Shown in pieces: positions 1-5,090 of a stretch of 7,261 nucleotides of DNA (the stretch's first letter is position 1; each line of letters opens with the position of its first letter). The translations under genes were made by a program, and so were the position numbers. Below the pieces are notes generated by a model, which was given only the letters and a program-made list of their open reading frames with translations, was not told where the DNA came from and did not search any database. This stretch comes from an uncultured Pseudomonadota bacterium (GTDB lineage: Bacteria > Pseudomonadota > Alphaproteobacteria > RF32 > CAG-239): NCBI GenBank assembly GCA_949295395.1, contig CASFLB010000063.1, positions 1 through 7,261 on the forward strand, read 5' to 3'.

Positions 1-2
1 TT

Positions 3-131
3 ATTGGCAATAGAGGCGGTTTAGGTTCGAACTCACGAGAAAGTGAGTTCGACGCCAAGTTCAACAACAAGAAGGTGTTGTCGAACCTCGGAGTCAAAAT
101 AAACTTGGTTATGGCGTGTTTGGGGCATTAG
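3..131 (+). CDS. Possible C-terminal tail of an upstream reading frame (5' end outside window)
   Basis: This frame is open from the left edge and stops at TAG 129-131, giving about 42 residues that end INLVMACLGH. The codons up to about position 95 look protein-like (a Gly/Asn/Ser/Lys-rich stretch with FDAKFNNKK and VLSNLG) and use more C- or G-ending codons than the AT-rich genes that follow. From about position 98 the frame one base back (-1) looks more natural and leads into the 103-codon frame at 116-427. The two may therefore be one protein broken by a frameshift, with the last residues of this frame being out-of-frame read-through. No family was recognised. The stretch is also dense in palindromes, so it could be non-coding. 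Confidence is low. Confidence 0.3.
   Translation: MGNRGGLGSNSRESEFDAKFNNKKVLSNLGVKINLVMACLGH
23..88. repeat. Nested inverted-repeat cluster
   Basis: A perfect 10-bp inverted repeat (TCGAACTCAC at 27-36, GTGAGTTCGA at 43-52) encloses a 6-base loop. An outer 8-bp pair (AGGTTCGA at 23-30, TCGAACCT at 81-88) competes with it, and a weaker CAACA/TGTTG hairpin lies between. GTTCGA-like units recur four times. The stretch is richer in G+C than the gene following it. It could be an RNA hairpin, a recombination or protein-binding site, or a by-product of coding sequence; the sequence does not decide. Confidence 0.5.
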
Positions 132-427
132 CCATTCGGAATATGATAAATAATAAGGATAAGTTAGCTAATCAACCCTATACAGACAAATATAAGCACG
201 CACTTATTAATTGTAAAGCCGCTCAATATGGAGAAGGTGGTTTTGATGCTGCTAACGTGCTATCCTTTCTGAAAGAGGTACATGATGTTGTTACCAGACA
301 AAATACACTTGACAGTAGTTTTGCTGATAATTATGCTAACAAAATAGGTAGACTGCTTGGAACTAAGTATAACCAAGAAAAATGTGAAACTTTAGTTCCG
401 AGATATATTGAGCAATATTATAAATAA
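116..427 (+). CDS. Polymorphic-toxin-like C-terminal fragment
   Basis: This is a 103-codon frame from GTG 116 to TAA 425-427. The GTG has no convincing ribosome-binding site, and the frame is open upstream back to a stop at 44-46, so it is more likely a C-terminal part than a complete gene. Numbering from the GTG, it shows K27-H28, C33, K53-E54, D57, D71, N75 and G78-R79. This order (KHxxxxC, then KExxD, then DxxxNxxGR) is recalled from C-terminal regions of Rhs-like and other polymorphic toxins; the match is by eye. No signal peptide or membrane span is visible. A small membrane peptide follows 37 nt downstream. It is either the end of a frameshifted larger protein whose earlier part is frame 3-131, or an orphaned toxin-tip module. 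Biochemical activity cannot be assigned. Confidence 0.55.
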   Translation: MFGALAIRNMINNKDKLANQPYTDKYKHALINCKAAQYGEGGFDAANVLSFLKEVHDVVTRQNTLDSSFADNYANKIGRLLGTKYNQEKCETLVPRYIEQYYK

Positions 428-464
428 AAAATTTTTGCATAAGCATTAAAAAGGAAAATTAGGA

Positions 465-569
465 ATGAAAAACAATCAATTAAAAACATTTATATTTATT
501 ATTTTTAACTTGTTTGTTGCTCTGCTGTTTTTCTTTTTAGGAATGGTTTGTGCATATATTTTTTCGTAA
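465..569 (+). CDS. Small single-span membrane peptide
   Basis: A 34-codon ORF starts at ATG 465 with AAGGA (451-455) about nine bases upstream, and ends at TAA 567-569. The product begins MKNNQLKTF and continues as one hydrophobic span of about 25 residues rich in F, I and L, ending CAYIFS. That is a basic N-terminus followed by a single transmembrane helix with almost no soluble part. It lies 37 nt after the toxin-like frame and directly before a strong terminator, so it is probably the last gene of that transcript. Small membrane peptides beside toxin-like tails can be immunity proteins, but nothing in the sequence proves this. The clean ribosome site and fitted terminator argue that the ORF is real. 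Confidence 0.5.
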   Translation: MKNNQLKTFIFIIFNLFVALLFFFLGMVCAYIFS

Positions 570-572
570 ACT

Positions 573-609
573 AACGGGTAATGATATATTTGTATCATTA
601 CCCGTTTTT
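573..609 (+). terminator. Rho-independent terminator
   Basis: A perfect 14-bp stem (AACGGGTAATGATA at 573-586 with TATCATTACCCGTT at 593-606) has a 6-base loop and ends in TTTTT (605-609). It begins three bases after the stop codon of the 34-residue ORF, so it closes the upstream transcript. Confidence 0.87.
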
Positions 610-632
610 GATTTCTTGTTAGGATTGTTGTA

Positions 633-1091
633 ATGTGGGTTAAAACACAAAATTTTTTGTTTCTGCTATGTTGTGCATTTATCGGAAAATTTTTATATTC
701 AACACTTTTGATGATTATTGTTTCATTGTCCTTGGCTAATCATTGGTTGAGGTTAGACTATTATATGCCTTATTTACAAATTATTGCTAGTTGTTTTTAT
801 CCATTAGCTATAATTATTGGGCTGGTTAATCTGTTTTACACTCGTTTTGCATCATGTTTTTATCATGCAAGTTGTTTGAATTTTCCTAAGTTGCAATGGT
901 ATGCTCTTTTTTTAGGGTGGATATTAATTGGAAAAGAATTTTTAACAGAAATTCAACTGTTTGTTGTGCTTCTTGTCGGTTGTATAGTAGCCGCTCTGTG
1001 TGATAAAAAACATACTTGGAAACAAAGAACAAAGATTGCTACGGTCTTTTCTGTTATGTTAGTTTCTTTTTTGTGTGGATATTTTTTGTAA
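633..1091 (+). CDS. Cysteine-rich multi-span membrane protein, unknown
   Basis: A 152-residue integral membrane protein starts at ATG 633, with AGGA (621-624) eight bases upstream. Hydrophobic segments lie at about residues 8-35, 46-69, 88-100, 107-123 and 135-152, suggesting four or five transmembrane helices. Short basic loops (K125, K126, K130, R132) probably face the cytoplasm. Eight cysteines (13, 14, 54, 75, 81, 117, 123, 148) is many for this length. No catalytic motif or known family was recognised. It starts only 23 nt after a strong terminator, leaving no room for a separate promoter between them, so its expression must rely on read-through or on a promoter hidden upstream. Given the toxin-like frame upstream, an immunity or accessory role is possible but is inference only. 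Confidence 0.75.
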   Translation: MWVKTQNFLFLLCCAFIGKFLYSTLLMIIVSLSLANHWLRLDYYMPYLQIIASCFYPLAIIIGLVNLFYTRFASCFYHASCLNFPKLQWYALFLGWILIGKEFLTEIQLFVVLLVGCIVAALCDKKHTWKQRTKIATVFSVMLVSFLCGYFL

Positions 1092-1118
1092 CCACAAAAT
1101 TTTTTCAATCATTATTGA

Positions 1119-1175
1119 TGCTCTTTAGGTAAATAACTCTACCCAATGGGGACTGAACAACACTCCTTTAGAGCA
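1119..1175. other. Small branched stem-loop element, intergenic
   Basis: An outer 6-bp stem (TGCTCT at 1119-1124, AGAGCA at 1170-1175) encloses GGTA/TACC (1128-1131 with 1140-1143) and CCC-AAT-GGG (1142-1150), which partly compete. No ORF of useful length lies here. It could be the end of a 3' UTR or part of an intergenic repeat together with the hairpin at 1207-1272. The stems are short, so chance is possible. Confidence 0.3.
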
Positions 1176-1206
1176 AAATAGCAATAATAATATGCTTTCG
1201 GGCAAT

Positions 1207-1272
1207 TTGTTCAGGTTGAAAGTGTTCTCACGTACTTCTTTGTACGCTGCGGTACTTTCGCCTTTTAAACAA
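1207..1272. repeat. Long imperfect hairpin, candidate dispersed palindromic repeat
   Basis: Concentric complementary blocks occur in correct order: TTGTT (1207-1211) with AACAA (1268-1272), AGG (1213-1215) with CCT (1261-1263), GAAAGT (1218-1223) with ACTTTC (1254-1259), and CGTAC (1231-1235) with GTACG (1242-1246) around a 6-base loop. The apex, with a CGTAC/GTACG core in a G+C-richer patch, is typical of small intergenic palindromic repeats that occur in many genome copies. Only one copy is visible here, so the repeat status is inference. No T-run follows, so it is not a terminator. Confidence 0.45.
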
Positions 1273-1310
1273 CTCTATAAATTCCATTATCCGAGATTTT
1301 TTTAGTGCAG

Positions 1311-1336
1311 AATGGCTTTCTAGAGCCGTTTGTTTA
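1311..1336 (+). terminator. Possible weak terminator
   Basis: AATGGCT (1311-1317) pairs with AGCCGTT (1324-1330), seven pairs including one G-U, around a 6-base loop, followed by a T-rich but interrupted tail (TGTTTAT). It would end transcription some 220 nt after the 152-residue membrane protein, before the promoter of the next gene. The stem is short. Confidence 0.3.
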
Positions 1337-1395
1337 TAAGCTTTTCCCTGTCATGGTTTTTAGTATTAACTTTTGGTGAAATTGACAAAACTCGA

Positions 1396-1424
1396 TTGAC
1401 TTAAATTTAAGAATTTGGTAGTAT
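1396..1424 (+). promoter_or_regulatory. Sigma-70-type promoter of the 734-residue gene
   Basis: TTGACT (1396-1401), a 17-base spacer, then TAGTAT (1419-1424). The predicted start near 1431 gives a leader of about 25 nt to ATG 1456. TATTAT at 1422-1427 fits the -10 consensus better but with a 20-base spacer. The -35 box matches consensus at five of six positions. Confidence 0.6.
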
Positions 1425-1455
1425 TATTGTAAGAAATATTTTTTATGAGGGCGTC

Positions 1456-3660
1456 ATGGGGCGATATTTTTTATCAGATAATAAAGATTTTGAGATCTTA
1501 GAAGAACCGTATTTTGATAAATTAATGGCTTTATCTCAGACGGAAAATGGCGTTGCCTCTTTTTTGAAAGAAAATGCTGAAAAGCGTTTGCAACTCGTTT
1601 TGGATGAAAAATTGGCCGGTCCTCGACGGAGTTTGAAAGAAAATGAAGCTGCTCTTGATCGGGTCGATCAAAGTATTTTGGGTAAGCAAAAAGATAAAGA
1701 AGTTGCTCAAACTTTAACAGACAGTACTCGCTATTTGTGGGATAAGTGCCCTAAAAAATCAAAGCCTTTGCTGGAAAAAGTTTTTCGTGATTATGAGCAA
1801 AAAGGGACATTTAATCCGGCTGATCTTGAAAAAGTGAAAAATAGCTTTAATGCTTTTGAAAAAATTACTAAGAAAAATGAAATTGGTTTATTTAAGTCAA
1901 AGCTTGATTATTTGGTTAAGTCAGCAACCGAGAATAATCTTGCGGAAAAGTTGAAGGCTGATCATAAATTTCGCGCTTTTTATGATAATCAGACTTCGGC
2001 AACAAGTGAGAAAGACGCTTCTTTTCTTGATGGGCTCGAAACCTCCTTAAAAGATATGCATGAGGAACGTGACGCTTTGCAGCAAAAACAGTGGTCCTTA
2101 GGCGATAGTTTTGAAAAATTAGAACAGACCATTCGTATGGAGGATAAACAAAATTGCGCTGTTGAGGCTCAGTGTATTGATAAAGCTATTTCTGACGTTA
2201 AACGAAAAAGAACCGGTGAAAGTGTGGCTGATTTTCATATCGAGCGGCTTTCTAGTATGAATGACAATGACAAGGTTGTTTTTAATTTGGGCGTTAATAA
2301 AAACGGTCAGGCTAAGCTTGATGCAATTTTTAAAGAAATGGGTTTGTCTCAAGGGGCTGCGGAAGATACAAATTCATGGTATCAGCATGATTCAACCGAT
2401 GGTAAAAATAATTTATGGTCTCCGGTTATGAAGGTTAGCGAAGCCAAAAAGGTTATGCCGAAATTAGTTGAATATATGCATGATGCCAATATTTTGAGCC
2501 AATTGTCTGTTCCGATGAAGGCGGAGGAAATGTTTACAGAAAAGAAAACTCCTGAGCCTTTGAAGCAAGAAGAACTTAATCAGTTTATTCAGACTTTGCA
2601 TAATGCCAGTTTGATGAAGCCGATGGATCAACGCAGTGTTTTTGCCGAATTTCCTCAAGAACAATATTTGTTTAACGGAACACAAGTTTCTGATGATTAT
2701 TTCGGGTTAAGTAAACGCCCCGGACGAAGCGGAATTCTTTATGCTACAACAAACTGTAATTATGCGGCCTCTTATGATGGTGTTAATGGTACAGCTACGC
2801 ATGATGATTATGGATTGAGGGCTATCGGACAAGTTAATGGAGAAGATGTTCATATCGGATTTGTTAATGTTTATGAACAATCAAAAGATGACAAGTTTTA
2901 TGATAACTTTGGTATGGAAGATGCTTTTTCAAAAAATCCGACACGTGGGCTTTCTTTGTCTCGAGAAGAGGCTTTGAAAACAAACTGCGAAACGTTTGTT
3001 ACCCCTGAAAAAAATCCGCTAAAAGATAAAATTCTTCATGTTAGGGTTGGGGCCGGTCGAGAGTTTTATGTTAAAATGTCTGAGGTTAAGCCTATACCGG
3101 CGGTGCAAAAGATTTTGGATAATCGTAAAAGCGATGCCACAAAGTCTTTTGACGATTTAGGAATGCAACAGCGTTTTCAAAAGCAAAAATCAGAGTTTTT
3201 AAGCGGTGTTTATGATCGGGAAACGATAAGAGAAACGCCTTCTCTTGATATGAGTTCTGTTCAGATGACGCGTGAGGAACCTGTGAAAAATGTGCCCGAA
3301 AAAGAAAAAAGTGAGCCACAGGTCGCAAAAGATTCCGTACAGAATTTAACGACATCTCATGAACAAGCCCAAATTAATCACTTAAGAGGCTTGCCTGAAG
3401 ATTATTCTCCTAAAAATTCTCAAAAAGAGGAGGTCGTCGCAGAAACGACAAAACCTAAAGAAAGTGAACATGATAAATCTTCGACTAAGGCTAAAATCTC
3501 TCAAAAAATGGGAAAGGTGCTTTTGATGGCGCGTGGTCTTATTCAGCCTAAAAAGAATAAAAAACCTTTGGCTCAGGGTGCGTCCAAAGAAAATGTTTCT
3601 CAAGTCTCAAAGGTTACGCCTGCTATGGTGATTAATCGGTCAAATGAAGGACATTCATAA
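1456..3660 (+). CDS. Large uncharacterised protein with possible ADP-ribosyltransferase-like core
   Basis: A 734-residue soluble protein starts at ATG 1456, with GAGGG (1447-1451) just upstream. There is no signal peptide or membrane span. Residues 1-330 are mostly helical and charged, with coiled-coil-prone stretches near 40-75 and 190-240. Residues 400-550 are compact and mixed alpha/beta: FNGT at 406-409, ILYATTN at 427-433, AASY at 437-440, GFVNVYE at 468-474, and ETFVTP at 512-517 followed by KDKILHVRV. The spacing of an HGT-like start, an LYAT strand and a late Glu recalls ADP-ribosyltransferase folds, but the first His is Asn here and the match is by eye. Residues 570-734 are Lys/Glu/Ser-rich and probably disordered, with a basic patch PKKNKK at 698-703. 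The gene stands alone between its own promoter and terminator. It could be an effector-like or host-interaction protein; secretion is not shown. Confidence 0.9.
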   Translation: MGRYFLSDNKDFEILEEPYFDKLMALSQTENGVASFLKENAEKRLQLVLDEKLAGPRRSLKENEAALDRVDQSILGKQKDKEVAQTLTDSTRYLWDKCPKKSKPLLEKVFRDYEQKGTFNPADLEKVKNSFNAFEKITKKNEIGLFKSKLDYLVKSATENNLAEKLKADHKFRAFYDNQTSATSEKDASFLDGLETSLKDMHEERDALQQKQWSLGDSFEKLEQTIRMEDKQNCAVEAQCIDKAISDVKRKRTGESVADFHIERLSSMNDNDKVVFNLGVNKNGQAKLDAIFKEMGLSQGAAEDTNSWYQHDSTDGKNNLWSPVMKVSEAKKVMPKLVEYMHDANILSQLSVPMKAEEMFTEKKTPEPLKQEELNQFIQTLHNASLMKPMDQRSVFAEFPQEQYLFNGTQVSDDYFGLSKRPGRSGILYATTNCNYAASYDGVNGTATHDDYGLRAIGQVNGEDVHIGFVNVYEQSKDDKFYDNFGMEDAFSKNPTRGLSLSREEALKTNCETFVTPEKNPLKDKILHVRVGAGREFYVKMSEVKPIPAVQKILDNRKSDATKSFDDLGMQQRFQKQKSEFLSGVYDRETIRETPSLDMSSVQMTREEPVKNVPEKEKSEPQVAKDSVQNLTTSHEQAQINHLRGLPEDYSPKNSQKEEVVAETTKPKESEHDKSSTKAKISQKMGKVLLMARGLIQPKKNKKPLAQGASKENVSQVSKVTPAMVINRSNEGHS

Positions 3661-3684
3661 TTATTTCTTTGGAAGAAAGTTTTT

Positions 3685-3721
3685 AAAAACTCGTTGTGGT
3701 TTGTGGGCAGCGAGTTTTTTT
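3685..3721 (+). terminator. Rho-independent terminator
   Basis: AAAAACTCGTTG (3685-3696) pairs with CAGCGAGTTTTT (3708 onward), a 12-pair stem with one G-U around an 11-base loop, ending in seven T (3715-3721). It lies 25 nt after the stop of the 734-residue gene. The A-rich left arm means it could also act in the reverse direction. Confidence 0.85.
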
Positions 3722-3722
3722 A

Positions 3723-3751
3723 TTGTTTTTTAGGTTTTATGCGTTTATAGT
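3723..3751 (+). promoter_or_regulatory. Promoter for structured leader RNA
   Basis: TTGTTT (3723-3728), a 17-base spacer, then TATAGT (3746-3751, five of six matches). The predicted start falls at about 3758, exactly the first base of the first leader hairpin, which supports both calls. The -35 box is weak and overlaps the end of the upstream terminator. Confidence 0.5.
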
Positions 3752-3757
3752 AAAGTC

Positions 3758-3971
3758 GTTGAGATAGCCCAAATCTCAACAAGGAATCGTTAATCCTCAA
3801 TCTCTATGGGCAAAGAAGAGCTGCTGTGTAAAAAACAGGAGTGTCTTTGTTGTATGGGCATTTGCCGTAAGGTGGATGCCGCGAAATAAGGCTTGCGCGA
3901 ATAAGCGGGCTATTTTCATAGAGATTGTAGTTAACGACATCCACCGCCTTTGGCGTGTCAGCTTGGGCTGA
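3758..3971 (+). ncRNA. Structured leader RNA, candidate riboswitch or cis-regulatory RNA
   Basis: No protein-like frame was accepted here, but the RNA folds compactly. P0 is an 8-bp hairpin (3758-3765 with 3773-3780). P1 is an 18-bp closing helix: TCGTTAA 3787-3793 with 3931-3937, and CAATCTCTATG 3798-3808 with 3917-3927. Inside P1 are three hairpins: H1 at 3811-3849, H2 at 3857-3880 (ten pairs, three of them G-U, GUAA tetraloop), and H3 at 3883-3916. Together with P1 they form a four-way junction. Two short hairpins follow (3945-3955 and 3958-3971), ending at the UUG start of the next gene. The G-U pairs in H2 favour the + strand as the RNA. No known riboswitch, 6S, RNase P, tmRNA or SRP signature was recognised. 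No T-run follows, so it most likely continues as the 5' UTR of the SLOG gene. Confidence 0.55.
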
Positions 3972-4439
3972 TTGAGAATAAGGTTGAGCGGTATTGTTGC
4001 GTTTTTCGGTCATCGCGATGTGATGGTGACAGGCTCTTTTGAGCGTCAGCTTGAAGAGGTGGTTCAGCATTTAATCTTAGACGGGTATTGTGAATTTTGG
4101 TGTTGCGACCAAGGGAATTTTGATTGGGTGTCGCGGATTGTTATGCGGCGCATGAAAAAGCGATATCCCGATATTTCTCTCTGTTGTCTTTGTGCTTATA
4201 ATCCCAATCGTTATTCAAAGCTTAAGCAAGATTTTTGGTTCGAAGATTTTGACTTTATTTATCCGGCCGAAGCGGCTTATGGTCCACAAAAATTTGCTAT
4301 CTTGCGGCGCAATAAGTATATCGTCGAACACGCCGATGTTTTTGTTTGTTATGTTACTCGTCAATCCGGCGGCGCTTATCGGGCCTTAAACCTAGCTCGG
4401 CAAAAGGGAAAGCGTATTTTTAATCTTGCGGAAAGTTAA
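3972..4439 (+). CDS. SLOG-fold DUF1273-like protein
   Basis: A Rossmann-like SLOG-superfamily protein (DUF1273 group) of 155 residues. Visible family marks, numbered from TTG 3972: IVAFFGHRD at 8-16 (glycine-histidine-arginine loop after the first strand), CDQGNFD at 45-51, YPDISL near 65-70, AYNP at 75-78, and SGGAY at 132-136 after a hydrophobic strand. SLOG domains bind nucleotides or nucleotide-derived ligands, and several families act in nucleotide signalling or biological conflict; the ligand here is unknown. The start is unusual: a stop codon sits directly before TTG 3972. The only other candidate ahead of the GHR loop is TTG 3984, with a weak GAG at 3974-3976. A start at ATG 4023 would lose the GHR loop. 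The long structured leader next to the weak start suggests translational control. Confidence 0.85.
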   Translation: MRIRLSGIVAFFGHRDVMVTGSFERQLEEVVQHLILDGYCEFWCCDQGNFDWVSRIVMRRMKKRYPDISLCCLCAYNPNRYSKLKQDFWFEDFDFIYPAEAAYGPQKFAILRRNKYIVEHADVFVCYVTRQSGGAYRALNLARQKGKRIFNLAES

Positions 4440-4450
4440 TTTTTTATCAT

Positions 4451-4483
4451 AAAAAACCTCATAACGTTTTACGGTTATGAGGT
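4451..4483 (-). terminator. Rho-independent terminator of the methyltransferase-YhcH operon
   Basis: A perfect 10-bp stem (ACCTCATAAC at 4456-4465, GTTATGAGGT at 4474-4483) encloses an 8-base loop. Read on the minus strand it is followed by six T. It begins 7 nt after the YhcH-like stop. The + strand side has no T-run, although the SLOG gene ends only 16 nt before the hairpin. Confidence 0.87.
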
Positions 4484-4490
4484 CTTGGGG

Positions 4491-5036
4491 TTAGTCGGCA
4501 AGAATCTTAATGCAAATCTTGACAACTCTTTTTTTGTTGTTTTCTAAACAATAGTTTTCCGATGAGGTTTCAAAGCCTCCGTACAGCGGGCCGTGGTAAA
4601 CGCCTACCGGAATGAATTTCCATGAGTTCTTTGCAATCTTTGAAGCAAAGGTATCTGCGGATTTTACATAAAATCCAATGTCCTTTGTCTCATCAAACTC
4701 TGTTTTAACCGGCAATGTGGCAGCCGCCGATGATATAAACATTCCTTCTGCAAAGGTTGGAATATGTATGTCATGGAAACGGTGGTGTGCTTCTGGAAAG
4801 ACCTCCTTTTCATCTTTTAGGACCGTCCAGTCAATGTTGACTTTCAAACCTTCAACCAATTCTGTTGAACTGATTTTATGATTTTGAGGGGCGGTTAAAA
4901 ACTCAATGATTTTTTTGGCGTTTTCTGCCGTAAAGCGAGAGTCGGCCGAAAAAGACATGAAATCATTTATGAACTCTTTTTGGTTTTTCTTTAAGTCAGC
5001 CGCTAAATTGGCCAATTGTCTTTTAATAAATTCCAT
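4491..5036 (-). CDS. YhcH/YjgK/YiaL-like (DUF386) protein
   Basis: A 181-residue cupin-type beta-barrel protein starts at ATG 5034-5036. Family marks: EAHHRFHDIHIP at 82-93 (the usual E-x-H-x-x-Y/F-x-D-I block carrying candidate metal ligands), DIGFY at 119-123, and FIPVGVYHGP at 141-150 (the late 'P-x-x-x-H-x-P' strand with its histidine). Family members are linked to sialic-acid and other sugar metabolism, but their reactions are poorly settled. The first 40 residues are charged and helical and longer than usual. An in-frame TTG 17 codons upstream would overlap the preceding gene and adds non-family residues, so it was not used. The chosen ATG lacks a Shine-Dalgarno sequence. It lies 40 nt after the methyltransferase stop, so expression probably depends on the same mRNA. 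Context suggests a modified sugar or small molecule as substrate; this is inference. Confidence 0.8.
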   Translation of the reverse strand: MEFIKRQLANLAADLKKNQKEFINDFMSFSADSRFTAENAKKIIEFLTAPQNHKISSTELVEGLKVNIDWTVLKDEKEVFPEAHHRFHDIHIPTFAEGMFISSAAATLPVKTEFDETKDIGFYVKSADTFASKIAKNSWKFIPVGVYHGPLYGGFETSSENYCLENNKKRVVKICIKILAD

Positions 5037-5067
5037 AATAATTAATTTAATGTTCAACAAACATAAG

Positions 5068-5090
5068 AACTTAGGGTTAAACCCCAAGTT
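5068..5090 (-). promoter_or_regulatory. Intercistronic hairpin over a stop codon
   Basis: On the minus strand AACTTGGGGT pairs with ACCCTAAGTT, ten pairs including one G-U, with a 3-base loop. The loop and its closing pair hold the methyltransferase stop codon (5077-5079). No T-run follows, so it is not a terminator. It may protect or process the mRNA, or affect coupling to the downstream gene, which has no ribosome-binding site. Confidence 0.4.

Noticed and set aside
21..36. GGTTCGA resembling a tRNA T-loop
   Set aside because: The flanking bases cannot form the five-pair T stem, and no other tRNA arm is present.
2119..3603. Several 70-90 codon minus-strand ORFs inside the 734-residue gene
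   Set aside because: They lie antisense to a clearly coding frame, lack ribosome sites and resemble no family.
3758..3971. 6S RNA, RNase P RNA, tmRNA or SRP RNA as the identity of the leader
   Set aside because: The signature bases of RNase P, tmRNA and SRP RNA are absent, and a junction of three hairpins does not fit the single rod with a central bubble of 6S RNA. A covariance search would be needed to exclude 6S fully.
3804..4070. An 88-codon minus-strand ORF across the structured leader and the start of the SLOG gene
   Set aside because: It is the reverse of a region whose + strand explains it better: promoter, G-U-containing hairpins and the SLOG GHR loop. It has no ribosome site and no recognised family.
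5037..5087. Extended start of the YhcH-like protein at TTG 5087
   Set aside because: It overlaps the methyltransferase end, has no ribosome site, and adds 17 residues not resembling the family.
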